Below, piece by piece: positions 18,022 through 27,648 of a stretch of DNA of 64,000 bases (position 1 is its first letter; each line of letters starts with the position of its first letter). Source of the stretch: Thermosediminibacter oceani DSM 16646 (GTDB lineage Bacteria; Bacillota; Thermosediminibacteria; Thermosediminibacterales; Thermosediminibacteraceae); contig NC_014377.1 of assembly GCF_000144645.1 (NCBI RefSeq), positions 1,860,001 to 1,924,000 of the forward strand, in the 5' to 3' direction. Position numbers and translations under genes: made by a program. The notes under the pieces were generated by a model. That model did no database searches. It saw only the letters and a program-made list of their open reading frames with translations, and was not told the DNA's origin.

Positions 18022-19011
18022 TTATTTACTTAGCGAGCCGCTAATTATCTCTTCGACGTTCTCTTTTGTAATTACTGTTACGCCTGTATCCACTTTCTTT
18101 TCTACTTCTTTTCCTTGAAGCGTATCATAAGCAAATTGCACACCTAAGCTCCCCATCTTATACGGGTTCTGAACCATAGTTGCCTGCAACATTCCTTCAT
18201 TTATTGCATTTATTGTATCCTGAGATTTATCGAAGCCCACCAGCTTTATTTTGCCGGTAGCATTCCTCTGTTTTATCGCCTGTGCAACACCAACAGTTGA
18301 CCCTTCGTTGCAAGCGTAAAATCCGGCAAGATCAGGATTTGCTGTCATTATGTCAAGAGCCTGGTTCATGGCTTTTGTCTTATCACCCATACTGTACTGG
18401 GTCGTAACAATTTGAATATCAGGATATTTATTCTTGATCACTTCTTTGAAGCCATTCTCTCTCATCATTGCCGTCCCGGCACCGGGCTGGTGATTGATAA
18501 TGGCTATTTTACCTTTCTTGCCAATTAATTCTGCCAGGGTGTCAGCTGCAATCTGTGCAGCTTTTATATTGTCTGTTGCAATGAAACTTACTATTTTATC
18601 GGTGTTGACCGGGGAATCAATAATGATTACAGGAATGTTTGCATCTGCTGCTTTTTCTACTACCGGCTTTAATGCCTCTGCATCAAGGGGAGCGAGAAGT
18701 ATTGCATCAGCCTTCTGGTTGATAGCATCCTCAACCATTCTTACCTGTTCACCGGGATCAGTTTTATCCGCCGGAGCTCTAAACGTAACGGTGACATTGC
18801 CAAGTTCCTGGGCTTTCTCTTCTGCACCCCTCTTCACGGATAGCCAATGCTGGTCCATGGAATCCATGGTGATGAGAACAAAGTTGTACTTTTTACCCCC
18901 TTCCGCATTAGCCCCCGTACTGTTGCCACTACCGCCGCACCCTGCAAGTACGAACGAAAAAAGTATGGCGGCAGTGATAAGAACGGACATCAGCTTGATG
19001 CGTCTAAGCAT
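18022..19011 (-). CDS. Sugar ABC transporter substrate-binding lipoprotein (RbsB type)
   Basis: Periplasmic-binding-protein class I lipoprotein that captures sugar outside the cell. 329 residues with a lipoprotein signal: basic start MLRRIKLMS, hydrophobic core, lipobox LAGC at about residue 25. NFVLITMDSMDQHWLSVKRG opens domain I. The linker region has DAILLAPLDAEALKPVVEKA and VIIIDSPVN, and GFDKSQDTINAINEG closes the fold as in ribose/galactose binders. It is encoded after the ATPase and permease, flanked by stem-loops on both sides, a layout that usually raises the binding protein's dose. Confidence 0.94.
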   Translation of the reverse strand: MLRRIKLMSVLITAAILFSFVLAGCGGSGNSTGANAEGGKKYNFVLITMDSMDQHWLSVKRGAEEKAQELGNVTVTFRAPADKTDPGEQVRMVEDAINQKADAILLAPLDAEALKPVVEKAADANIPVIIIDSPVNTDKIVSFIATDNIKAAQIAADTLAELIGKKGKIAIINHQPGAGTAMMRENGFKEVIKNKYPDIQIVTTQYSMGDKTKAMNQALDIMTANPDLAGFYACNEGSTVGVAQAIKQRNATGKIKLVGFDKSQDTINAINEGMLQATMVQNPYKMGSLGVQFAYDTLQGKEVEKKVDTGVTVITKENVEEIISGSLSK

Positions 19012-19052
19012 TAGAGATACCTCCTTAATCTTAATATATTATCTTAAAACCC

Positions 19053-19075
19053 GGCATTCTTCAAAATAGAATGCC
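19053..19075 (-). other. Intercistronic stem-loop ahead of the binding-protein gene
   Basis: GGCATTCT (19053-19060) pairs with AGAATGCC (19068-19075). It lies in the 82-bp gap between permease stop and binding-protein start and may be a processing or stability element. Confidence 0.55.
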
Positions 19076-19093
19076 AAGTTTTATAATTTAAAG

Positions 19094-20053
19094 TTATGAA
19101 AGTTTATTTCTCCTTAAACCATCAAAGTAAACGGCCGCGATTATAACTATACCTATTGCTATCTGCTGCCAAAAAGCGGAGACATTTAATAAATTCAAAC
19201 CGTTTCTGAGAACCCCAATCACAAAAGCTCCTATAACTGCTCCCAGGACCGTTCCCTCTCCACCCAACAGACTCGCGCCGCCTATTACCGATGCTGCCAC
19301 CGCATCAAGTTCATACCCCGTACCTGCTGTGGGCTGGCCTGATACTATTCGCGCGGTCAGTATGATTCCTGCGCATGCAGCTAAAAAGCCGCTTATAGAA
19401 TAGATAGATATCAGCACTTTATTTGTATCAATTCCAGAAAGTCTGGCAGCTTCGAAATTGCTACCAATGGCATAGTTATACCTGCCCAGTTTTGTTTTTG
19501 AAAGTATGAATCCAAAAACTAGCGCCAGCACTATCATAATGTAAACCGGGATAGGAATGCCAAGAACCCTGCCCGAACCTATTACTGTAAAGCCCGGCGG
19601 GAGATTGGTAATTGGGATACCGTTGGTCAGTACCAACGCAATGCCCCTAACTATACTCATTGTACCTAAAGTCACGATAAACGGTGGAACTTTCCCATAA
19701 ACTATTACTAAACCGTTTATGAAACCTATAATAATGCCAACCAGGAGCCCTACCATAATTGAAAAAAATACCGGAACTTTTGCCACAAGCAGCATTGAGG
19801 TTATTATGCCGGACAATGCTATGGTAGAACCTATCGAAAGGTCTATTCCAGTAGTGATTATGACAAACGTTTGACCTATAGCTATTATCGCTATGATCAC
19901 TGTTTGTAATGCAACCGTTAAAAGGTTTTCGGTGGAAAAAAAGACTTTACTCGATAGACCAAAAATTATGCACATGATGATCAATATGCTCAATACCGAC
20001 AATCTTTGAAAAGTGTTACTATTCAAGCCTTTCATAATATCACCAGTTTTCAT
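19094..20053 (-). CDS. Sugar ABC transporter permease (RbsC type)
   Basis: 319 residues with eight to ten hydrophobic segments, forming the membrane channel of the importer. The family motif region [20 protein letters not shown] is near residues 68-87. [22 protein letters not shown] and [20 protein letters not shown] are the usual RbsC/AraH signatures for ATPase contact. The start ATG overlaps the ATPase stop, so translation is coupled. Its partners are the two-domain ATPase at 20050 and the lipoprotein at 18022. Confidence 0.95.
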   Translation of the reverse strand: MKTGDIMKGLNSNTFQRLSVLSILIIMCIIFGLSSKVFFSTENLLTVALQTVIIAIIAIGQTFVIITTGIDLSIGSTIALSGIITSMLLVAKVPVFFSIMVGLLVGIIIGFINGLVIVYGKVPPFIVTLGTMSIVRGIALVLTNGIPITNLPPGFTVIGSGRVLGIPIPVYIMIVLALVFGFILSKTKLGRYNYAIGSNFEAARLSGIDTNKVLISIYSISGFLAACAGIILTARIVSGQPTAGTGYELDAVAASVIGGASLLGGEGTVLGAVIGAFVIGVLRNGLNLLNVSAFWQQIAIGIVIIAAVYFDGLRRNKLS

Positions 20054-21561
20054 AACACTACTTTCCTTTCATTTTTATATAATGTTGCATAATACATTAT
20101 TTCCTTCTGCGTAGTCCTCCTTGTAATCAAATTAGCCTTTATTTCTCCTTCGCACATCACATATATTCTATCGCTAATTCCCAGCAGTTCAGGGAGTTCT
20201 GATGACACGATTATTACGCCAATACCCTTCTGTTTCAATTGATTAAGAATATTGTATATCTCAATTTTTGCGCCTACATCTATACCCCTTGTAGGTTCAT
20301 CAAATATATACAGTGCCGGATTTTTTAAAATCCATTTTCCTACAACTATTTTCTGCTGATTGCCACCGCTCAGGTTTCTTACTCTTTGAAAAAGGCTTGG
20401 TGTCTTAATTTTTAGATCGGAAACTATCTTATTGGAAACAGAAATTTCTTTTTTTGTATTCAGAACGCCTATTTTGTTACAAATACTTTCCACGCTTGCC
20501 ATCGTAATATTATGAGAAACGCACATGTTGAGAGCGAGACCATCGTGTTTTCTATCTTCCGGGACGTATACTATTCCATTCTTAATTGCATCGGCTGGTG
20601 AATTTATATTAAGTTTTTTTCCATGTAAGTAAATTTCACCGCTGTCCCTTTTGTCGGCTCCAAAAATAGCCCTCATAAGCTCCGTTCTACCCGAACCCAT
20701 AAGTCCAGCAAATCCAAGAATTTCCCCTTCATAGAGTTCGAATGAAATATTCTTCAGTATATTGCCCCGGCTTATATTCCTCACTTCAAAAATTTTTTCG
20801 CCCCTTGGAACCTCGACTCTAGGGAACTTTTCGTTTATTTCTCTTCCCACCATTAGGGAAATAAGCTCGTCCAACCTTGTGTCTTTAAAATCAAGGGTCT
20901 TTATATATTTTCCATCTCTGAAAACCGTGACCCTATCCGCTATTTCCTTCAGTTCTTCAAGGCGATGTGAAATATATATTATTCCGCAGCCGTTTTCCTT
21001 CAACTTTTTAATCATCGAAAAGAGTTCTTCAATTTCATTTTCCGTAAGTGCTGAGGTCGGTTCGTCCATTATAAGTATCCTTGCGTCGGTAGATATGGCT
21101 TTAGCTATTTCTACCATCTGTTGCTTTGACACAGGGAGGTTTTTTACCTTGGTTGCCGGGTCAATATCCAGGTTGAATTTCTTTAATATTTTTTTAGCTT
21201 CTTCATTTTGCCTTTTTTCATTTATCACACCATTTATCATGTATTCCCTTCCGAGAAAGATATTCTGGGCTACTGTTAGATGCGGACAGAGGTTCAATTC
21301 CTGGTGTATGATGCTTATTTTATGTTCCTGTGCAGCTTTCGGGTTGTCAATTGTCACCGGCTTTCCATCGATATAAATAGTACCTTCATCTTTCTTGTGT
21401 ATACCTGCAAGGATTTTTACAAAAGTCGATTTCCCCGCTCCGTTTTCTCCTAACAGTGCGTGAACTTCACCTTTTCTTAATTCGAAGCTCACATTTTGTA
21501 ACGCCTTAACGCCGGAAAATTGTTTTGAAATATTTTCTGCTTTGAGTAACAAATTTTCCAT
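20050..21561 (-). CDS. Sugar ABC transporter ATPase with two nucleotide-binding domains (RbsA/MglA type)
   Basis: 503 residues. Domain 1 has Walker [15 protein letters not shown] near residue 38, the signature [14 protein letters not shown], and Walker [14 protein letters not shown]. Domain 2 has a degenerate Walker A ([16 protein letters not shown]), the signature [15 protein letters not shown], and Walker [15 protein letters not shown]. This degenerate second Walker A is normal for the family. It follows xylB by 33 bp and overlaps the permease start. It drives uptake of the operon's sugar. Confidence 0.96.
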   Translation of the reverse strand: MENLLLKAENISKQFSGVKALQNVSFELRKGEVHALLGENGAGKSTFVKILAGIHKKDEGTIYIDGKPVTIDNPKAAQEHKISIIHQELNLCPHLTVAQNIFLGREYMINGVINEKRQNEEAKKILKKFNLDIDPATKVKNLPVSKQQMVEIAKAISTDARILIMDEPTSALTENEIEELFSMIKKLKENGCGIIYISHRLEELKEIADRVTVFRDGKYIKTLDFKDTRLDELISLMVGREINEKFPRVEVPRGEKIFEVRNISRGNILKNISFELYEGEILGFAGLMGSGRTELMRAIFGADKRDSGEIYLHGKKLNINSPADAIKNGIVYVPEDRKHDGLALNMCVSHNITMASVESICNKIGVLNTKKEISVSNKIVSDLKIKTPSLFQRVRNLSGGNQQKIVVGKWILKNPALYIFDEPTRGIDVGAKIEIYNILNQLKQKGIGVIIVSSELPELLGISDRIYVMCEGEIKANLITRRTTQKEIMYYATLYKNERKVVL

Positions 21562-21594
21562 AAAATTATCTCTCCTAAAAAAATTTTTGCGAAA

Positions 21595-23100
21595 TCACCT
21601 CTGAAAAAGCTTTGATATATTTGCAAAAGACTTATTTAAATTTTTATAAAGACCATGGTATATTTTATATATATCGTTATAAACATTTACTTCGGCATCA
21701 TCCGGGAAGACACTGTCCATGGTTTTTATAATACTCCTAGATGCTTCATTGACATCTCTGAAAGCACCAGCTCCTACCGCAGCTAGTATTGCAGCTCCAA
21801 ATGCCGGACCTTCGGTAGAATTCACTACATCAACTCTTAAGTTAAATACACTCGCCAGGATCCGCCGCCACAAAGTGCTCGTCGCACCTCCACCACTTAC
21901 CCTTGCGGATTTTATCGGAATCTGCATTTCCCTTATTATTTCCAGGGAATCCCTGAGTCCAAAAGCCACACCTTCCAGTATAGCTCTGGTCATGTCTCCT
22001 CTTTTATGCGTTATATTCAAACCTATAAAAGAGCCTCTTGCATCCGGATCATTGTAAGGGGTCCTTTCGCCCATTAAATACGGTAGAAATATGATGCCAT
22101 TGCTTCCCGGAGAACTCTTTTCTGCTTCTTCCAGTAATAGATCATAACCGTTTTTCTCACCGTAAGTGGTCACATTTTCAACCCACCACTTTAGACATGA
22201 CGCTGCTGAAAGCATAACTCCCATCACATGCCATTTCCCGTTGGCATGGCAGAAAGAATGTAATCTGCTTTCCTCATCAACACTGTAGCTGTCCTGGCAT
22301 GCGAACACGACACCTGAAGTACCTAATGCCACCGATATTATACCGCTTTCTACAGTACCTGTACCAACCGCACCGCAGGCTTGATCTCCTCCCCCTCCAA
22401 CCACGGGAGTACCGGCAATCAGGCCTGTTTCATCTGCTGCCCATTGAGAAATCTTGCCGGTGACTTCATAAGATTCATAGCATTCTGGAAGAACGCTTTC
22501 GGAAATCCCAACTATTTCAAGCATCTTTTGTGACCATTTTCTATTTTCAACGTCAAAAAGTAATGTACCTGACGCGTCTGATACATCGGTAGCATATTCT
22601 CCCGTCAATTTAAACCTAATAAAATCCTTTGGGAGGAGAATATGGGCTATTTTTTCAAATATATGTTTTTTATGGTTTTTTACCCATAAAATTTTAGGTG
22701 CCGTAAAACCAGCGAGAGCTTTATTACCGGTATATTTTGCGAGCAAACTTACTCCGATTGTATTATTTAAATAATCACACTCTTCTTGTGTTCTTTGGTC
22801 ACACCATAAAATTGCAGGCATTAAAACTCGATCGTTTTTATCAAGTGCCACCAAACCGTGCATCTGGCCGCTCAACCCTACGGCCTTTATTGCTTCGGCA
22901 GGTACTTTCGACTTTTCTAATATTTCTCTGATTCCGTCTTTAACCCCCCTCCACCAATCTTCAGGATCCTGCTCAGCCCATCCGACATGCGGATAGTGCA
23001 ACGGATATTGTCTGGAGGTTGTAAAAATAGATGTTCCGTTCATATCCATCAAAATGATTTTAACCGAGGAAGTCCCCACATCAATGCCCAAAAAATACAT
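21595..23100 (-). CDS. xylB: Xylulokinase-like FGGY carbohydrate kinase
   Basis: ATP-dependent kinase; close in pattern to xylulokinase, which makes D-xylulose-5-phosphate. 501 residues, full length. The N-terminal GIDVGTSSVKIILMD is the FGGY phosphate loop. VGLSGQMHGLVALD is the xylulokinase-type substrate loop. The catalytic Asp is in GGGGDQACGAVGTG (about 238). ARVSGGGATSTLWRRILASV and NSTEGPAFGAAILAAVGAG form the adenosine-binding part. The upstream lyxose isomerase would supply D-xylulose. FGGY specificity is hard to read, so ribulose or a ketohexose remains possible. Confidence 0.9.
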   Translation of the reverse strand: MYFLGIDVGTSSVKIILMDMNGTSIFTTSRQYPLHYPHVGWAEQDPEDWWRGVKDGIREILEKSKVPAEAIKAVGLSGQMHGLVALDKNDRVLMPAILWCDQRTQEECDYLNNTIGVSLLAKYTGNKALAGFTAPKILWVKNHKKHIFEKIAHILLPKDFIRFKLTGEYATDVSDASGTLLFDVENRKWSQKMLEIVGISESVLPECYESYEVTGKISQWAADETGLIAGTPVVGGGGDQACGAVGTGTVESGIISVALGTSGVVFACQDSYSVDEESRLHSFCHANGKWHVMGVMLSAASCLKWWVENVTTYGEKNGYDLLLEEAEKSSPGSNGIIFLPYLMGERTPYNDPDARGSFIGLNITHKRGDMTRAILEGVAFGLRDSLEIIREMQIPIKSARVSGGGATSTLWRRILASVFNLRVDVVNSTEGPAFGAAILAAVGAGAFRDVNEASRSIIKTMDSVFPDDAEVNVYNDIYKIYHGLYKNLNKSFANISKLFQR

Positions 23101-23120
23101 TTTCTTTTCACCTATTATTC

Positions 23121-24017
23121 TTAGATTTTATAAAGTCCCGCTTTATCGTCGGACTCAAATAGACACATATAGTGTTTAAGCATGCGCTTGTATCCTTCCT
23201 TCGCAGATCTAAAAGCATTAAACAAATTCGGTGGCACTTTTACAACTTTTCCGGTTTCAAAATCCTCTTCCTCTGCTGCTATATCGCCATTCTTAATGTA
23301 TTCATACATCGCATTCAAGCCCGCATTGCTCAAATCGGTAAACAGGTTGACTTTTTGAATTCCCATTTTTACAGCTTTCTTTAAGTTCTCATCGCCCGTA
23401 CCGGATCCGCCGTGGATAACCAATGGCACATCAACCGCGGAACTTATTTTTTCAAGCAGTTCAAAATCTATCCTCGGAAGGCCTCTGTAAGTTCCGTGAG
23501 AAGTCCCTATGGCTACCGCCAGCATATCCACCCCGGTTTGCTTCACATATTCGACTGCTTCGTCAACTTTTGTAAGGCCCTCATCCCGTGTTTTTTCATA
23601 CTCATATCCCTGTCCCACATGCCCCAGTTCAGCTTCTACGGATACTCCTGCCGCATGTGCTATCTTTACTATTTCCTTTACCTGGGCTACATTTTCTTCA
23701 AAAGGAAGAGTGGACCGATCAACCATAATGGATGTATAGCCTTCTTTTATGGCCTTTATAGCTATTTCAAAGGAAGTTCCATGATCCAAATGTAACGAGG
23801 CAATTACGTGAGAAAACTTTTCAGCATAGTATTTCACAATAGGGCCTAGTTTTTCGACGCCGTGGGGTTCAGCCACATCTATTATTATGGGTGCGTTTAG
23901 TTCGCTTGCGGCTTCAAATGCCGCTTCTACGGTTTCCATATTAATTACATTAGGAGCAGCAACACCAAAGCCATATTGTTTTGCTTTTTCAAGTATGACC
24001 TTTGTCGAAACAAGCAT
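23121..24017 (-). CDS. Class II ketose-bisphosphate aldolase (GatY/KbaY/FbaA family)
   Basis: Zinc-dependent aldolase making dihydroxyacetone phosphate plus an aldehyde. 298 residues. IASLHLDHGTSFEIAIKAI carries the zinc His and catalytic Asp (His-Leu-Asp-His). EAELGHVGQG holds the active-site Glu, AIGTSHGTY and LVIHGGSGTGDE the other zinc ligands and phosphate site. KVNLFTDL corresponds to the family's NxxTD segment. It lies between the PfkB kinase and xylB with spacings of 2 and 20 bp. Substrate could be a ketose-1-phosphate or a bisphosphate produced by the neighbouring kinases. Confidence 0.9.
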   Translation of the reverse strand: MLVSTKVILEKAKQYGFGVAAPNVINMETVEAAFEAASELNAPIIIDVAEPHGVEKLGPIVKYYAEKFSHVIASLHLDHGTSFEIAIKAIKEGYTSIMVDRSTLPFEENVAQVKEIVKIAHAAGVSVEAELGHVGQGYEYEKTRDEGLTKVDEAVEYVKQTGVDMLAVAIGTSHGTYRGLPRIDFELLEKISSAVDVPLVIHGGSGTGDENLKKAVKMGIQKVNLFTDLSNAGLNAMYEYIKNGDIAAEEEDFETGKVVKVPPNLFNAFRSAKEGYKRMLKHYMCLFESDDKAGLYKI

Positions 24018-24019
24018 GA

Positions 24020-24964
24020 TTATATCTCTCCATCTTTGTGCCGTTTTATGAATTCAAGAGTATCGGCTAATGACTTTATACCAGCTGATGCTCCGTAACT
24101 GGTGACGCAAAGCGCTCCAGCAGCATTCCCCAATTCCAGGGATTCCTCAAGGGAAAATTCTCTAACGATTCCTGTTAGAAACCCGGCTACAAACGAATCC
24201 CCTGCTCCAGTGGTATCTTTAACCTCAACCTTAAAAGGCGGCATATATATCTGTTCCTGCTTATTGCAGCCGAAACTACCTGCCGAGCCCATTTTTATAA
24301 CAACGGTTTTAATTCCATAAGACATGAAGAACTCTGCAATTTTTTCAGGTTTTTCTTCACCACTTATCATTTTAGCCTCATCTATACTCGGTATAAAAAT
24401 ATCAATGTAGGGAAGGCATGGCTCAATCGTTTTTAGCCATCTTCCACTGGCATCCCAAGCAGTATCTACTGATGTCGTCACTCCCATTTCTTTTATTCTT
24501 TTTAGGGCTTTTGCAGTTTCAATCCCATCAAACTTGGGCATCAGGAAACTTCCAGCTATGTGCACTATTTTGTTACCCTTTAACAGTTCAAAGTTCATGT
24601 CATCCAACCCAAATTCCGCATTTGCCCCTACATAATGAATAAAGCTCCGTTCTCCGCTCTTATCTACTATTACAATCGTGCTGGAAGTATTTTTTACATC
24701 AGTTCTGACTATTCCCCCTGTATCTACGCCTTCTTTTTTTAATGAATCTATTAAAAATTCTCCCAGGTAATCGCAGCCTACCTTTCCGATTAATCCGGTT
24801 TTTATTCCCAGCCTAGAAAGGGCTATTGCAGTGTTTACCGCACATCCTCCCGTATAAAGACCTATACTATCCACTGTAACCAGTCTTCCCGCTTCCGGAT
24901 ATTCAATAACTGGCGCACCGATAATGTCGGCCACTAAAATACCTATACAGGTTACTTCAGGCAA
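24020..24964 (-). CDS. PfkB-family sugar kinase
   Basis: Ribokinase-fold kinase. The frame is open from a TTG at 24991, but TTG at 24964 has GGGGG eight bases upstream and gives the usual N-terminus PEVTCIGILVADIIG, so I chose it. VDSIGLYTGGCAVNTAIALS is PfkB signature 1. DTTGAGDSFVAGFLTG near the C-terminus holds the anion hole and catalytic Asp. The 315-residue length is normal. It overlaps or abuts the lyxose isomerase gene and is followed after 2 bp by the aldolase. It may phosphorylate C1 of a ketose or of a ketose phosphate; which one is open. Confidence 0.88.
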   Translation of the reverse strand: MPEVTCIGILVADIIGAPVIEYPEAGRLVTVDSIGLYTGGCAVNTAIALSRLGIKTGLIGKVGCDYLGEFLIDSLKKEGVDTGGIVRTDVKNTSSTIVIVDKSGERSFIHYVGANAEFGLDDMNFELLKGNKIVHIAGSFLMPKFDGIETAKALKRIKEMGVTTSVDTAWDASGRWLKTIEPCLPYIDIFIPSIDEAKMISGEEKPEKIAEFFMSYGIKTVVIKMGSAGSFGCNKQEQIYMPPFKVEVKDTTGAGDSFVAGFLTGIVREFSLEESLELGNAAGALCVTSYGASAGIKSLADTLEFIKRHKDGEI

Positions 24965-24980
24965 AAATTTAACCCCCAAT

Positions 24981-25547
<567 letters not shown>

Positions 25548-25561
25548 TTAGAATGAAAAAT

Positions 25562-25575
25562 GTCTAACGTTGTCA
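25562..25575 (-). promoter_or_regulatory. LacI-type operator ahead of the sugar operon
   Basis: Contains TAACGTTGTCA, an 11-base match to the operator ahead of the regulator gene at 26643. It lies between the regulator stop and the isomerase start, next to a TACAAT-like -10 on the reverse strand. The central AACGTT is the usual LacI-family core. Confidence 0.7.
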
Positions 25576-25593
25576 TAAAAAATATATATTGTA

Positions 25594-26625
25594 TTAATTA
25601 TTTTTTTTAATCATAGTACAGCCGCAGGAATCCCTTATGATCAACTGGGTAGGTAATACAACTTTTTCCAATTTGGATTCTCCATCCATCTGTTTAAACA
25701 GGATATTTGCTGCGTGCCTTCCTATTTCATAGGCCGGCTGGGACATTACAGTCAGATGAGGTCTGAATCCTTCTGCCCATTTAATGTCATCGAAGGTCAC
25801 CAATGCTATATCCCTCGGCGCTTCTAAAGAATAATATTCCAGCGCTTTCATAGCGCCCAAGGCCATCACGTTATTACTTGTAAAAATGGCTTGAGGTCTG
25901 TTACCGCTGCTTATTATTTCTTTTGTTGCTCGATACCCATCTTGTGCAGTTTTATTATCGAGCTTGATTAGTTCAGCAATCGGGGTAATACCAAATTCAT
26001 ACAATGCTCTTTTAAATCCTTCGTATCTCTTGTCGCTCGTCGTAACGCCCATAGTATGGGATATATATGCAATTTTCGTGTAACCGTGGTCCACTATAAG
26101 ATGTTTTGTGAGTTCGTATGCCCCTCTTTCATTATCTACAGTAACTGACGATACTTCTAATTCTTCGACATCTCTATCGATGAATACAATTGGAACATTC
26201 TTTAATAGAGGCTTCAAATACTCCTTAGAACCTGCCGAAGGAACAATTATCATCCCTTCAATCTGTTTTTCAGTAAAAACCCTAGTGTATAATTTCTCTT
26301 TTGAAAGCATCTCATCAGAGTTTGCAAGCAGCATGCTGTAATTTCTACTGAGAGCGACATCTTCTATTCCTCTAACTATATTGCTATAGAAATTGTTCGT
26401 AATATCTGCGATAATCACACCTATGGAGTAAGTTTTTTTAATCCTTAGTCCTCTCGCAACTGCGTTCGGGCGGTATCCCAAGGTTTTAATTGCTTTTAAA
26501 ACCTTCTCCCGGGTCTCCGGTTTAACCTTGCTGGAATTATTTATAACCCTCGATACTGTTTTAAGTGATACTCCTGCTTCTCTTGCTACATCCTTTATTG
26601 TAGGTTGTTTACGTATATTTTTCAT
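25594..26625 (-). CDS. LacI-family transcriptional regulator of the sugar operon
   Basis: 343 residues. The N-terminal helix-turn-helix and hinge are clear: TIKDVAREAGVSLKTVSRVI at residues 9-28 and TLGYRPNAVARGLR near 48-61. The sugar-binding core follows (TYSIGVIIADITNNFYSNIV, later ALVTFDDIKWAEGFRPHLTV). The ATG follows AGAGGTG. It precedes and is co-directional with the sugar operon. Matching operators before its own gene and before the isomerase gene indicate autoregulation plus operon control, probably relieved by the imported sugar or a phosphate of it. It ends CGCTMIKKNN. Confidence 0.94.
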   Translation of the reverse strand: MKNIRKQPTIKDVAREAGVSLKTVSRVINNSSKVKPETREKVLKAIKTLGYRPNAVARGLRIKKTYSIGVIIADITNNFYSNIVRGIEDVALSRNYSMLLANSDEMLSKEKLYTRVFTEKQIEGMIIVPSAGSKEYLKPLLKNVPIVFIDRDVEELEVSSVTVDNERGAYELTKHLIVDHGYTKIAYISHTMGVTTSDKRYEGFKRALYEFGITPIAELIKLDNKTAQDGYRATKEIISSGNRPQAIFTSNNVMALGAMKALEYYSLEAPRDIALVTFDDIKWAEGFRPHLTVMSQPAYEIGRHAANILFKQMDGESKLEKVVLPTQLIIRDSCGCTMIKKNN

Positions 26626-26642
26626 CTAACACCTCTGTATTT

Positions 26643-26656
26643 TGATAACGTTGTCA
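26643..26656 (-). promoter_or_regulatory. LacI-type operator ahead of the regulator gene
   Basis: TGATAACGTTGTCA is palindromic but for one base pair (TGACAACGTTGTCA would be perfect). It lies 18 bp upstream of the regulator ATG. It shares 11 bases with the site at 25562. Confidence 0.72.
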
Positions 26657-26803
26657 TTATGCTATATTATTTCGCCATAAATTTTGGTTTTCCTGCTACA
26701 AAAAAATTTTTTATGCTATTCTTTTTAAAGGCTTTTTAGCCTCAATTTAGTTCTCTGGAGCCGCGTAAAAATTTTGCCCATACTATATATTTTCCCTCCG
26801 GGA

Positions 26804-26812
26804 TGGTATACT
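26804..26812 (+). promoter_or_regulatory. Extended -10 promoter of the DUF1624 gene
   Basis: TGG-TATACT at 26804-26812, about 33 bp before the ATG. No clear -35 is visible, as expected for an extended -10 promoter. Confidence 0.45.
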
Positions 26813-26844
26813 AAGATAAAAACACCCGAAGGGCTGGTATTTTT

Positions 26845-27525
26845 ATGAAGCGTATTGTTGAACTCGACTTTTTCCGCGGCATAGCCATCGTGCTGATGGT
26901 AATATTCCATGCCGTTTTCGACCTTTCCTACTACTTCGGCGTCGACATCGATTATACCCGCGGCTTCTGGTACTACGAGGGGAAGCTTTCAGCTATTATG
27001 TTCATAGCTATCGCTGGCATAAGCTCCTGTTTCAGCTGCCGCCCCGTTTTAAGAGGCATCCGCATCTTTCTGCTCGGTATGGCCCTCACGGCGGCAACCT
27101 ACACCCTGGATAAAACCAACTATATAAAATTCGGGATACTTCACTTCCTGGGCTCTGCCTATATGATCTCAGGGCTCTTAAAAAGAATGAAGCCGGCGGC
27201 AGTGATCCTTCTCGGCACTGCCACAATCGCAACCGGTATCTATTTCAACACCCTAACGGTCCGGAATCCATATGTTTTCCCTTTCGGGCTTACGACCCGC
27301 TCTTTCGCTTCCCTGGACTATTACCCCCTCCTGCCCTACTTCGGTGTCTTCCTCTACGGCACGGCCTTGGGACAACTGTTTTACGCCAGGGGATTCAGGC
27401 TCCTCGGCACCCTTACCGAAAACCCTTTATCCCGCCTGGGACGGCACTCCCTCTTTATCTATCTGGTTCACCAGCCAATCCTCCTTTTTCTCTTCTACCT
27501 TGTCCGGAGAACGGGTCTACTCTAA
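26845..27525 (+). CDS. DUF1624 (heparan-alpha-glucosaminide acetyltransferase-like) membrane protein
   Basis: 226 residues, seven or so membrane helices. The N-terminus RIVELDFFRGIAIVLMVIFH is the family hallmark of membrane acyltransferases of the HGSNAT/YeiB type, with the conserved His in MVIFHAVFD. RLGRHSLFIYLVHQPILLF near the C-terminus is also typical. The acyl acceptor is unknown; cell-wall or glycolipid modification is a reasonable inference. Start ATG at 26845 after AAGGG at a longish spacing. It is followed by the large surface protein at 27649. Confidence 0.82.
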   Translation: MKRIVELDFFRGIAIVLMVIFHAVFDLSYYFGVDIDYTRGFWYYEGKLSAIMFIAIAGISSCFSCRPVLRGIRIFLLGMALTAATYTLDKTNYIKFGILHFLGSAYMISGLLKRMKPAAVILLGTATIATGIYFNTLTVRNPYVFPFGLTTRSFASLDYYPLLPYFGVFLYGTALGQLFYARGFRLLGTLTENPLSRLGRHSLFIYLVHQPILLFLFYLVRRTGLL

Positions 27526-27648
27526 TATCGCTTTCACCCAATTAAATATTACAAGTTTGTTACATATAAAGGAAATTCCCCGGGCGCATAGAATTAGAAT
27601 ATTTAGGAAAGGGACACCAAAAAAAATTAACAAGGAGTTGAATTCAAA

